64,000 nt of DNA from Bacteroides propionicigenes. GTDB taxonomy: Bacteria > Bacteroidota > Bacteroidia > Bacteroidales > Bacteroidaceae. Of the stretch, positions 18,009-26,740 are shown piece by piece (the stretch's first letter is position 1; every line of letters begins with the position of its first letter). The notes under the pieces were generated by a model. It did no database searches. It was not told the DNA's origin and saw only the letters and a program-made list of their open reading frames with translations. The stretch spans positions 124,001-188,000 of the forward strand of contig NZ_JAHBBW010000002.1 in NCBI RefSeq assembly GCF_018390535.1. The letters are read 5' to 3'. The position numbers and the translations under genes are program-made.

Positions 18009-18037
18009 AAAAGGAGACGTTGTATGCGTCTCCTTTT
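18009..18037 (-). terminator. Terminator of HU gene
   Basis: Arms AAAAGGAGACG (18009-18019) and CGTCTCCTTTT (18027-18037) form an 11-bp stem just downstream of the HU gene. On the minus strand it ends in a T run, and it separates HU from the argS promoter. Confidence 0.75.
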
Positions 18038-18060
18038 ATCAAGTTTTATTTATGATCTAT

Positions 18061-18327
18061 TTATTCGATAGTCAACTCCGAACCAGCTCTAAATTTAGCA
18101 ACCTTTTTAGCCGCAATCTGAATAGGCTTTTTTGTTGCAGGATTGATACCAACGCGTCCGGCTCTCTCTGTTACAGAAAAAGTACCGAAGCCAACCAACG
18201 CTACTTTATCACCTGCCTTTAATGCTTTTGTTACTGATGCAATAAATGCATCCAATGCTCTTTTTGAATCAGCCTTTGACAAACCGGCTTCCGCTGCCAT
18301 TGCGCTAATAAGTTCTGACTTATTCAT
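18061..18327 (-). CDS. HU family DNA-binding protein
   Basis: 88 residues with the full HU signature: [20 protein letters not shown] at the start, [20 protein letters not shown] in the middle for the DNA-binding arm, and a short C-terminus. HU proteins bend and compact DNA in the nucleoid as dimers. At this length it is a standard HU without the extra C-terminal tail seen in some Bacteroidetes paralogues. The 203-bp upstream region is A-rich and shared with the divergent rhomboid gene. Confidence 0.95.
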   Translation of the reverse strand: MNKSELISAMAAEAGLSKADSKRALDAFIASVTKALKAGDKVALVGFGTFSVTERAGRVGINPATKKPIQIAAKKVAKFRAGSELTIE

Positions 18328-18497
18328 AATACAAATGATTAATTAATTGTTACACAAAAGAAAAATTCCAATGCTACTTCCTACAAAAATAGAGCAAAAA
18401 TTCTGAATATCAAATAAAAACATTAAAAAAAGGCAGGAAAATAGAGAAAAAAAAGGAATAGGAGTTCCTTTTTCTGTTATAGAACAGAATTTATTCG

Positions 18498-18505
18498 TAT
18501 TTTTG
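18498..18505 (+). promoter_or_regulatory. -7 promoter box of rhomboid operon
   Basis: TATTTTTG matches TAnnTTTG exactly, 25 bp before the first rhomboid gene. Confidence 0.6.
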
Positions 18506-18530
18506 CCAAATAAAGCGAAAAAAACAGATT

Positions 18531-19214
18531 ATGAATACTATACCAACAGTAACCAAAAACCTTTTAATCATCAATGTGCTGATGTTTCTCGGCACGCTTG
18601 TAGCTCAAAGTTACGGCATCGATTTGAACCAATATTTAGGTTTGCACTTCTTCCTTGCCGGAGACTTTAACGCTGCACAGCTGATTACTTATATGTTCAT
18701 GCATGGCGGATTTACCCATTTGTTCTTCAATATGTTTGCCGTATGGATGTTCGGTCGTATACTTGAGCAGGTATGGGGGCCGAAACGTTTCCTGTTCTAT
18801 TATCTTGCATGCGGTATCGGCGCAGGACTTATCCAAGAGCTTGTACAGTACATTCATTACGAAACGGTTCTTTCGGCATACGACAGTGTCAACACCGGAT
18901 ATTCCGTCATCCCCATGGAAGAATACCTCAATATGATGACTACCGTCGGAGCTTCCGGAGCCGTATACGCTATTTTGCTGGGATTCGGTATGTTGTTTCC
19001 CAACCAGCCCTTATTTATCTTTCCGCTGCCGGTTCCTATCAAAGCCAAATATTTCGTTATAGGATATGCCCTGATAGAATTATTCTCGGGACTTGCCAAC
19101 AATCCGAGCGATAATGTGGCGCATTTTGCACACTTGGGCGGTATGATATTCGGCTTCATACTAATAATGTACTGGAAAAAAAAGAACAGAGGAAATGGCT
19201 ACTATTATAACTGA
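18531..19214 (+). CDS. Rhomboid intramembrane serine protease (first of pair)
   Basis: 227 residues with about six membrane segments. The rhomboid signatures are present: a histidine-containing segment in the second helix region (MFMHGGFTHLFFNM), the serine motif GASGAVYAIL, and the C-terminal catalytic histidine in AHFAHLGGM. Rhomboids cut membrane proteins within or near a transmembrane helix. The C-terminus overlaps the next rhomboid gene by 20 bp in another frame, so the pair is translationally coupled. Confidence 0.92.
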   Translation: MNTIPTVTKNLLIINVLMFLGTLVAQSYGIDLNQYLGLHFFLAGDFNAAQLITYMFMHGGFTHLFFNMFAVWMFGRILEQVWGPKRFLFYYLACGIGAGLIQELVQYIHYETVLSAYDSVNTGYSVIPMEEYLNMMTTVGASGAVYAILLGFGMLFPNQPLFIFPLPVPIKAKYFVIGYALIELFSGLANNPSDNVAHFAHLGGMIFGFILIMYWKKKNRGNGYYYN

Positions 19215-20085
19215 TTTAAAAGAATCATTCCGTAGAGGGAACATCTATATACAACTGATTTACATCAATGCAGGGATATTCATCCTCACTACATTGACAG
19301 AGGTTATATTGCAACTCTTTAACCGAAGTCTCGGCGGAGTGTTTGAATGGCTGGAGCTGCCCGCTTCACTATCCCGCTTCCTAATTCAGCCGTGGTCCAT
19401 CCTGACGTATATGTTTATGCACGCAGGGGTGTTGCATATTCTTTTCAATATGCTTTGGCTGTATTGGTTTGGCGCTTTGTTCCTGAGTTTCTTCTCTGCA
19501 AAACATTTACAGGGCGTATATATCTTAGGAGGTATTTGTGGTGGTTTGCTATATATGGCAGCTTACAATATTTTCCCCTATTTCCGTCCGATGACGGACT
19601 ATTCTTTCATGTTGGGAGCATCGGCATCCGTTCTTGCTATTGTGGCAGCAACCGCTTACCGGGAACCGAACTACCCGATACGCCTTTTCCTTTTCGGAAC
19701 AATACGCTTGAAGTATCTGGCACTGATTGTTATCGGAACAGATTTATTGTTCATCACTTCCGATAACGCCGGCGGACATATTGCCCATTTGGGCGGAGCA
19801 TTGGCAGGGCTATGGTTTGCGGCCAGCCTGAGCAAAGGCGCAGATATTACAGCATGGATTAACAAGTCTTTGGATGCTGTCATTTCTTTATTCAGCTTCA
19901 AGCCCCGAAAACCTAAGATGAAAGTACATTATGGGACTGACAAGCAGAAAGACTATAACTATAACGCCCGAAAAAAAGCTCAATCCGATGAGATAGACCG
20001 TATTCTCGACAAACTGAAAAAGTCCGGATATGAAAGTCTGACAACAGAAGAAAAGAAGAGCTTGTTCGATGCAAGTAAACGATAA
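19195..20085 (+). CDS. Rhomboid intramembrane serine protease (second of pair)
   Basis: 296 residues. The membrane domain (to about residue 215) has the same plan as the upstream protein: MFMHAGVLHILFNMLWL, the serine motif GASASVLAIV and the histidine in GGHIAHLGG. The glycine after the active serine (GxSG) is Ala here, a tolerated variant. A basic cytosolic tail of about 80 residues, absent from the first protein, ends in a helical segment (DEIDRILDKLKKSGYESLTTEEK) resembling DUF6576-like tails of Bacteroidetes rhomboids. It probably arose by duplication and then diverged. Confidence 0.9.
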   Translation: MATIITDLKESFRRGNIYIQLIYINAGIFILTTLTEVILQLFNRSLGGVFEWLELPASLSRFLIQPWSILTYMFMHAGVLHILFNMLWLYWFGALFLSFFSAKHLQGVYILGGICGGLLYMAAYNIFPYFRPMTDYSFMLGASASVLAIVAATAYREPNYPIRLFLFGTIRLKYLALIVIGTDLLFITSDNAGGHIAHLGGALAGLWFAASLSKGADITAWINKSLDAVISLFSFKPRKPKMKVHYGTDKQKDYNYNARKKAQSDEIDRILDKLKKSGYESLTTEEKKSLFDASKR

Positions 20086-20094
20086 AGTGTACGT

Positions 20095-21195
20095 ATGAAG
20101 CATTTCGGTAATTTTGTCGCACTTTTGATTTTAGCGATCAATGCTTTATTTACAGGTCTCTTGCTATTAGTAGCATATAGTCCTTATATACAACCGGTAT
20201 CTCATCCGGTACAATCTTGCTTTGGACTGGCTTTTCCTATTTTTGCATTCATCAACGGGGGATTCCTGATTTTCTGGCTCATTATACAACGATACAAGAC
20301 AGCTTTACTGCCTTTAATAGGTTTCCTGTTGTGCTATTCGCAACTACAGACGTACCTGCCCCTCAATTTTCATACATCCAAACTGCCCGAAGGAAGTGTA
20401 AAGCTCCTCTCTTACAACATCATGGGATTTGACGGAGCCAGTAAAAAGGACGGGAAAAACCCGATACTTACATATTTGAAAGAGAGTAATGCCGACATCC
20501 TCTGCCTGCAAGAGTATGCTTCCGAAGAATCTTCCCGGCATCTTTCCCAAAAAGATATAGAACGGGAATTAAAAGACTATCCTTACCACCGCATAAATGT
20601 TGTGGGCAGTGGCAACGGCTATACCAATAAGATAGCATGTTACTCAAAGTATCCCATCCTATCCGCACGCGTATTGGACTATACAAGCGACTATAACGGT
20701 TCCGTGCTGTACGAACTCAAACTGAATGAAGATACAATTACCCTTATCAACAATCACTTGGAATCCAACAAGCTGACAAAAGCAGACAAAGATATTTATG
20801 AAGATATACTGAAAGCCCCTGAAAAGGAAAAAGTGAAAAGCGGTGCACAGTTATTGATACGCAAACTGGCAGAAGCCTCCGCCCTCCGCGCCCCACAAGC
20901 GGATAGCATTGCAAAGGAGATAGCATCTTCCCGGCATTCGTCTATCATAGTCTGTGGAGATTTCAACGATACTCCTATTTCGTACACCCACCGCATCATA
21001 GCACAAAATTTGGATGATGCCTTCACCCAGTCGGGACGCGGACTGGGAGTATCCTACAATCAGAACAGATTCTATTTCCGGATAGACAACATATTAATTA
21101 GCAAGGACCTGCAGTCTTATAACTGTACGGTAGACCGTTCCATAAAAGATTCCGACCATTATCCGATATGGTGCTATATAGCCAAACGGCAATAA
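20095..21195 (+). CDS. Membrane-anchored endonuclease/exonuclease/phosphatase-family hydrolase
   Basis: 366 residues. Two or three N-terminal membrane segments (about residues 5-80) are followed by an EEP-fold domain with its metal and catalytic motifs: LLSYNIMGFDG, CLQEYAS, VCGDFNDTPIS and DSDHYPIW. The EEP fold includes nucleases, sphingomyelinases and phosphoinositide phosphatases, so the substrate cannot be named from sequence. Because the helices precede the catalytic domain, it is probably displayed in the periplasm. It starts 9 bp after the second rhomboid and belongs to that operon. Confidence 0.85.
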   Translation: MKHFGNFVALLILAINALFTGLLLLVAYSPYIQPVSHPVQSCFGLAFPIFAFINGGFLIFWLIIQRYKTALLPLIGFLLCYSQLQTYLPLNFHTSKLPEGSVKLLSYNIMGFDGASKKDGKNPILTYLKESNADILCLQEYASEESSRHLSQKDIERELKDYPYHRINVVGSGNGYTNKIACYSKYPILSARVLDYTSDYNGSVLYELKLNEDTITLINNHLESNKLTKADKDIYEDILKAPEKEKVKSGAQLLIRKLAEASALRAPQADSIAKEIASSRHSSIIVCGDFNDTPISYTHRIIAQNLDDAFTQSGRGLGVSYNQNRFYFRIDNILISKDLQSYNCTVDRSIKDSDHYPIWCYIAKRQ

Positions 21196-21253
21196 ATACT
21201 CTTTAGTACAATATGAAATTATTAATAACTCAATATCTAATACTTTGACATTT

Positions 21254-23338
21254 ATGTTTAAAAGAAGTATCTTAATTTTAGCTGCAAGTTGTATGATGTA
21301 CTCCTGTGCTACCCAAACGGAAAACAATCCGTTCCTCACCGAGTTTCAAACCCCTAACGGAGTTCCTCCCTTTGATAAAATCAAGTTGGAACATTACGAG
21401 CCTGCATTCCTCAAAGGAATAGAAGAGCAAAATGCCAATATTCAGGCTATTATTGACAATACCGAAACACCGAGTTTTGAAAATGTAATCGTTGCTTTCG
21501 ACAACAGTTCACCTATACTTAACCGGGTAAGCGCCATTTTCTTCAACATGACTGATGCCGAAACCAGTGACGCCCTGAACGAACTTTCCATAAAGCTTGC
21601 TCCGGTATTGTCCGAGCACGGAGACAATATTTCGCTTAATCAAGAGTTGTTCAATAAAGTAAAAGCCGTTTACCAACAAAAGGATTCTTTGGGGCTGACT
21701 ACCGAGCAGCAAAGACTTCTGGACAAGACGTATAAAGACTTTGTACGCTCTGGAGCCAATCTGTCCGCCGAGAAGCAAGCCCGCCTGCGCGAAGTAAACA
21801 AACAACTCTCTACACTGGGCATCACTTTCAGCAACAACATTCTGAATGAGAACAATGAGTTCATGCTTTTTGTAGACAAGCAAGAAGATCTTGCCGGACT
21901 CCCCGAATGGGTCTGCCAAAGCGCCGCCGCAGAAGCAAAGGCAGCCGGGCAGGAAGGCAAATGGCTGTTCACGTTGCACAATGCCAGCCGCATTCCGTTC
22001 TTGCAATACTCCGACAACCGTCCATTGCGCGAAAAAATTTATAAAGCCTACATCAACCGCGGTAATAACAATGACAAGAACGACAACAAGAAAATCATTA
22101 CCGACATCGTCAGTCTGCGTCTTGAAAAAGCCCGCCTGTTAGGCTTCGACTGTTACTCCAACTTCGTATTGGATAACACTATGGCAAAGAACTCTGCCAC
22201 AGTAATGGAATTCCTGAACAACCTATGGGGATACGCCCTGCCCAAAGCCAAGACCGAAGCTGCCGAACTCCAGAAATTGATGGATAAAGAAGGCAAAGGC
22301 GAGAAACTGGAAGCCTGGGACTGGTGGTATTACACCGAAAAACTGCGTAAAGAAAAATATGACCTCGAAGAAGACCAAATCAAACCATACTTCAAATTAG
22401 AGAACGTGCGCGAAGGAGCATTTGCCGTTGCCAACAAACTCTATGGCATTACGCTGACGAAACTCAACGACATCCCCGTTTATCATCCCGACGTAGAAGT
22501 CTTTGAAGTAAAAGATGCAGACGGTTCGCAACTGGGTATCTTCTACGTAGACTACTTCCCGCGCCCCGGCAAAAGCGGTGGAGCGTGGATGAGCAACTAT
22601 CGTGAACAGAAAGGTGACATCCGTCCGCTGGTATGCAACGTAGCCAGCTTTACCAAACCTGTCGGCGACACCCCTTCCCTGCTCACGATTGATGAGGTAG
22701 AAACTCTGTTCCATGAATTCGGTCACGGGCTGCACGGGCTGCTGACCAAATGTAACTATCTGGGTGTTTCCGGTACAAATGTAGTGCGCGACTTTGTGGA
22801 ACTCCCGTCACAAATCAACGAGCACTGGGCTACCGAACCCGAAGTTCTGAAAATGTACGCCAAGCATTACCAGACCGGTGAAGTGATTCCAGACAATCTC
22901 ATCGAAAAGATTCTGAAACAAAAAACTTTCAATCAGGGATTTATGACTACCGAGTTACTGGCAGCCGCTATTCTTGATATGAACCTGCACAACCTGACAG
23001 ACACCAAAGACATCGACGTAATAGCCTATGAAAAAGAGGCGATGGACAAACTCGGATTAATCTCCGAAATAGCTCCCCGCTACCGTACCACCTATTTTAA
23101 TCATATCATAGGCGGTTATGCCGCAGGCTATTACAGCTATCTGTGGGCAAATGTGCTGGATAATGACGCTTTTGAAGCCTTCAAGGAACATGGAATCTTC
23201 GACAAGACAACAGCCGACCTTTTCCGCCGCAATGTATTGGAAAAAGGAGACAGTGAAGACCCGATGACACTCTACAAGAATTTCAGAGGGGCTGAGCCTC
23301 AATTAGAGCCGATGTTAAAAAATCGCGGTATGAAGTAA
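21254..23338 (+). CDS. dcp: M3 family peptidyl-dipeptidase (Dcp-like), lipoprotein
   Basis: 694 residues from the ATG at 21254; a TTG three codons earlier is unlikely. A lipoprotein signal (MFKRSILILAASCMMYSC) means the enzyme is membrane-anchored. The zinc motif HEFGH lies at 487-491 and the third ligand Glu516 in DFVELPSQINEHWATEP. The block around it matches E. coli Dcp closely from memory. Dcp removes dipeptides from peptide C-termini and helps degrade peptides for nutrition. The gap after the EEP-family gene is about 60 bp, so co-transcription is possible. Confidence 0.92.
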   Translation: MFKRSILILAASCMMYSCATQTENNPFLTEFQTPNGVPPFDKIKLEHYEPAFLKGIEEQNANIQAIIDNTETPSFENVIVAFDNSSPILNRVSAIFFNMTDAETSDALNELSIKLAPVLSEHGDNISLNQELFNKVKAVYQQKDSLGLTTEQQRLLDKTYKDFVRSGANLSAEKQARLREVNKQLSTLGITFSNNILNENNEFMLFVDKQEDLAGLPEWVCQSAAAEAKAAGQEGKWLFTLHNASRIPFLQYSDNRPLREKIYKAYINRGNNNDKNDNKKIITDIVSLRLEKARLLGFDCYSNFVLDNTMAKNSATVMEFLNNLWGYALPKAKTEAAELQKLMDKEGKGEKLEAWDWWYYTEKLRKEKYDLEEDQIKPYFKLENVREGAFAVANKLYGITLTKLNDIPVYHPDVEVFEVKDADGSQLGIFYVDYFPRPGKSGGAWMSNYREQKGDIRPLVCNVASFTKPVGDTPSLLTIDEVETLFHEFGHGLHGLLTKCNYLGVSGTNVVRDFVELPSQINEHWATEPEVLKMYAKHYQTGEVIPDNLIEKILKQKTFNQGFMTTELLAAAILDMNLHNLTDTKDIDVIAYEKEAMDKLGLISEIAPRYRTTYFNHIIGGYAAGYYSYLWANVLDNDAFEAFKEHGIFDKTTADLFRRNVLEKGDSEDPMTLYKNFRGAEPQLEPMLKNRGMK

Positions 23339-23356
23339 GAATTGTGAAAAAAAAGC

Positions 23357-23364
23357 TATATTTG
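23357..23364 (+). promoter_or_regulatory. -7 promoter box of secDF
   Basis: TATATTTG matches TAnnTTTG exactly, giving a leader of about 50 nt before secDF. Confidence 0.55.
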
Positions 23365-23421
23365 CAGCCTTATATACGATAGAAATCAATTAAAAAGTAA
23401 TCATAATAAACTAAAAGTAAC

Positions 23422-26400
23422 ATGCAAAACAAAGGATTTGTAAGGGTTTTTGCGATATTGCTCACATTGGTATGTGTGTTCTATCTCTCCTTCTCTTTTG
23501 TGACTCGCCACTATACCAATAAGGCAAAAGAGTTCGCAAAAGGCGATGTGAAAGTGGAACAAGACTACCTCGATTCTCTGTCAAACGAGAAGGTGTGGTT
23601 CGGCAATTGGACGCTGAAACAATGTCGTGAAATGGAGATCAGTTTAGGTTTGGACTTGAAGGGCGGTATGAACGTCATCCTTGAAGTATCAGTTCCCGAT
23701 GTTATCAAAGCATTGGCGGACAACAAGTCTGACGAAGCATTCAACCAAGCACTGGCAACTGCCGCCAAACAGGCTACTACCAGTCAGGACGACGTCATTA
23801 CGTTATTCATCAGAGAGTATCATAAAGTCGCTCCGGGCGCTTCACTCTCACAACTGTTCGCCACCCAGCAATTAAAGGACAAAGTAAACCAGAAATCTTC
23901 CGACGCAGAAGTTGAAAAAGTATTGCGCGAAGAAGTAAAGGCAGCCGTTGACAACTCATTCAACGTACTCCGTACCCGTATCGACCGTTTCGGTGTGGTT
24001 CAGCCCAACATCCAGAGTCTGGAAGACAAAATGGGACGTATCATGGTGGAACTTCCGGGTATCAAAGAGCCTGAACGTGTAAGAAAATTATTACAAGGTT
24101 CCGCCAATCTGGAATTCTGGGAAACATACAATGCAAAAGACGTTGCTTCATACCTGCAATCAGCCGATGCCAAATTGCGTGCTATCTTGGCAACCACAGA
24201 AGATGCCGAAGAAGCGACAGACAGTGTAGCTGCCGAAGCTCCTGCCGTGGCACAAGCTACCAGTACAGCCGACAGTCTCGCCGCAGCACTGAAAGGTGAA
24301 AGCAAGGCACAAGCTGCCGATCTCGAGCAAATCAAGAAAGAACATCCGTTGCTGGCAGTTCTTCAAGTGAACCCCAGCGGTCAAGGTCCTGTTGTAGGTT
24401 ATGCAAACTACAAAGATACCGCCGACATCAACAAATACCTTTCCATGCCGGAAGTTCAGGCAGAAATGCCGAAAGACCTGCGCCTGAAGTGGGGTGTTTC
24501 TCCTTATGAATACGATCCGAAAGCCCAGACTTTCGAATTGTACGCAATCAAGTCTACCGAACGCAACGGACGTGCTCCGCTGGAAGGTGATGTAGTTGTA
24601 AACGCAAAAGATGAATACGACCACTATGGCAAACCGGCCGTAAGCATGTCTATGAATACAGACGGTGCACGCCGTTGGGCACAACTTACCAAACAAAATG
24701 TAGGCAAGGCTATCGCCATTGTATTGGACGGTTATGTATATTCCGCACCGAACGTAAATCAGGAAATCACCGGCGGTAATTCACAAATCACCGGGCACTT
24801 CACTCCCGAACAGGCAAAAGACTTGGCAAACGTATTGAAATCAGGTAAGATGCCGGCTCCCGCCCACATCGTACAGGAAGATATCGTAGGTCCGTCTTTG
24901 GGACAAGCATCTATCAACGCCGGTATCATGTCATTCGTTGTGGCATTGATTCTGTTGATGGTTTATATGTGCTCCATGTACGGTTTCATTCCGGGTATGG
25001 TTGCCAATGGCGCTTTGGTGCTGAATATGTTCTTCACACTGGGTATCCTTTCATCTTTCCAAGCTGCATTGACCATGTCCGGTATTGCCGGTATGGTGCT
25101 GTCACTCGGTATGGCTGTGGATGCCAACGTATTGATTTACGAACGTACCAAAGAAGAGTTGCGTGCAGGCAAGGGCGTTAAGAAAGCACTCGCCGATGGT
25201 TATGCCAACGCTTTCTCTGCAATCTTCGACTCCAACCTGACATCTATCATCACAGGTATCATCCTGTTCAACTTCGGTACCGGCCCTATCCGTGGTTTCG
25301 CCACCACATTGATTATCGGTATCTTGATTTCATTCTTTACCGCCGTATTCATGACACGCTTGTTCTACGAGCACTTCATGAGTAAAGACAAGTTGCTGAA
25401 CCTGACATTCTCTACGGGTATCTCCAAGAACCTGATGGCAAATGTACATTTCGACTTCATGGGCAGAAACAAACTTTGGATGACGCTGACCGGTATAGCT
25501 GTTGTAATTTGTATCGGTTTCCTCAGCATACGCGGTTTGAGCCAAAGTATCGACTTCACCGGTGGCCGCAACTTCAAGGTACAGTTTGAAAACAAGGTAG
25601 AGCCCGAACAAGTACGTGAGCTGATTGCCAGCAAGTTCGGCGATGCTAACGTAAGTGTTATCGCTATCGGTGCAGACGGCAAGACCGTACGTATCAGTAC
25701 TAACTACCGTATCGAAGAAGAAGGTAATAACATCGACTCCGAAATCGAAGCATACTTGTATGAAACTCTGAAGCCGTTGCTGACTCAGAACATCACACTG
25801 GAAACATTCATCGACCGTGAGAACCATACGGGCGGCAGTATCATCAGCTCACAAAAGGTAGGTCCGAGTATCGCAGACGATATCAAGGTATCGGCTATCT
25901 GGTCTGTTGTACTGGCATTGATCGCCATCGGTCTGTATATCTTGCTCCGTTTCCGCAACATTGCCTACTCTATCGGTTCTGTATGCGCACTGGCTTGTGA
26001 CACGATTATCATTTTGGGTGCATATTCCATGTTCTGGGGTATCCTGCCGTTCTCTCTGGAAATCGACCAGACATTTATCGGTGCTATCCTTACAGCTATC
26101 GGTTACTCAATCAATGATAAGGTGGTAATCTTCGACCGTGTACGCGAGTTCTTCGGTCTATATCCGAAACGCAACAAGAAAGTATTGTTCAACGATTCAC
26201 TGAACACAACTTTGGCACGTACCATCAACACCTCTCTGAGTACATTGATTGTATTGCTGTGTATCTTCATCCTCGGTGGTGACTCTATCCGCAGCTTCGC
26301 ATTCGCAATGATTCTGGGTGTTGTATTCGGTACACTGTCTTCTCTGTTCGTTGCATCTCCTATCGCTTATATGTTCATGAAGAACAAGAAAGACGCAGAA

Positions 26401-26430
26401 CAAGCAGTAGCTGTTGAAGAAGCCAAATAA
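23422..26430 (+). CDS. secDF: Fused protein translocase subunit SecDF
   Basis: 1002 residues, with SecD and SecF joined in one chain, as is usual in Bacteroides. The SecD part runs to about residue 650: a first membrane helix (FAILLTLVCVFYLSF), the periplasmic P1 region (MEISLGLDLKGGMNVILEVS, then RTRIDRFGVVQPNIQ), then five helices with GMAVDANVLIYER. The SecF part begins near 690 with its own helices, including SIDFTGGRNFKVQ and AIGYSINDKVVIFDRVRE. It uses the proton-motive force to help pull secreted proteins through SecYEG. Residues 250-310 (Ala/Asp/Ser-rich) form a low-complexity insertion. Confidence 0.97.
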   Translation: MQNKGFVRVFAILLTLVCVFYLSFSFVTRHYTNKAKEFAKGDVKVEQDYLDSLSNEKVWFGNWTLKQCREMEISLGLDLKGGMNVILEVSVPDVIKALADNKSDEAFNQALATAAKQATTSQDDVITLFIREYHKVAPGASLSQLFATQQLKDKVNQKSSDAEVEKVLREEVKAAVDNSFNVLRTRIDRFGVVQPNIQSLEDKMGRIMVELPGIKEPERVRKLLQGSANLEFWETYNAKDVASYLQSADAKLRAILATTEDAEEATDSVAAEAPAVAQATSTADSLAAALKGESKAQAADLEQIKKEHPLLAVLQVNPSGQGPVVGYANYKDTADINKYLSMPEVQAEMPKDLRLKWGVSPYEYDPKAQTFELYAIKSTERNGRAPLEGDVVVNAKDEYDHYGKPAVSMSMNTDGARRWAQLTKQNVGKAIAIVLDGYVYSAPNVNQEITGGNSQITGHFTPEQAKDLANVLKSGKMPAPAHIVQEDIVGPSLGQASINAGIMSFVVALILLMVYMCSMYGFIPGMVANGALVLNMFFTLGILSSFQAALTMSGIAGMVLSLGMAVDANVLIYERTKEELRAGKGVKKALADGYANAFSAIFDSNLTSIITGIILFNFGTGPIRGFATTLIIGILISFFTAVFMTRLFYEHFMSKDKLLNLTFSTGISKNLMANVHFDFMGRNKLWMTLTGIAVVICIGFLSIRGLSQSIDFTGGRNFKVQFENKVEPEQVRELIASKFGDANVSVIAIGADGKTVRISTNYRIEEEGNNIDSEIEAYLYETLKPLLTQNITLETFIDRENHTGGSIISSQKVGPSIADDIKVSAIWSVVLALIAIGLYILLRFRNIAYSIGSVCALACDTIIILGAYSMFWGILPFSLEIDQTFIGAILTAIGYSINDKVVIFDRVREFFGLYPKRNKKVLFNDSLNTTLARTINTSLSTLIVLLCIFILGGDSIRSFAFAMILGVVFGTLSSLFVASPIAYMFMKNKKDAEQAVAVEEAK

Positions 26431-26463
26431 GCCTTCATATAATAATAAGGTAACATAAATAAG

Positions 26464-26498
26464 AAAAGAGGAAATCTCCTGATGGGATTTCCTCTTTT
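26464..26498 (+). terminator. Terminator of secDF
   Basis: Arms AAAAGAGGAAATC (26464-26476) and GATTTCCTCTTTT (26486-26498) make a 13-bp stem followed by a T run. It lies about 35 bp after the secDF stop and also ends just before the 3' end of the opposing tRNA gene. Confidence 0.85.
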
Positions 26499-26502
26499 TT
26501 TG

Positions 26503-26574
26503 TAGCTCCGAGGGGAATCGAACCCCTATCTAAAGTTTAGGAAACTTCTATTCTATCCGTTGAACTACAGAGCC
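26503..26574 (-). tRNA. tRNA-Arg, anticodon CCU
   Basis: On the minus strand the sequence folds as a cloverleaf. The acceptor stem GGCTCTG pairs with CGGAGCT, including two G-U pairs. The D stem is GTTC/GAAT. The anticodon stem GAAGT/ACTTT has the loop TTCCTAA, giving anticodon CCU. The T stem is AGGGG/CCCCT with loop TTCGATT. CCU decodes AGG arginine codons. It stands alone with no other tRNA gene nearby. Confidence 0.95.
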
Positions 26575-26740
26575 TTTTTGCATACATCCTGCATATAGCA
26601 ATAGAATGCGGGCACAAAGATAATGTATTCTGCTGATTTTCCGAAAAAAGTTTTGTTAATCCGATTAACTTTACGAAATTTGTCCGTCAACAAAATAACA
26701 ATGTAACTTTTCTAATATAATACATAGTAATTCGTAAGTT

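Larger units (their letters stand above)
26431..26740. other. Intergenic region with terminator, tRNA and korA promoter
   Basis: 310 bp between secDF and korA. It contains the secDF terminator hairpin, a minus-strand tRNA-Arg gene and, after that, a likely korA promoter: TTTG at 26652-26655, 19 bp, then GAAATTTG at 26675-26682, one base from TAnnTTTG. Nothing else was recognised. Confidence 0.6.
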
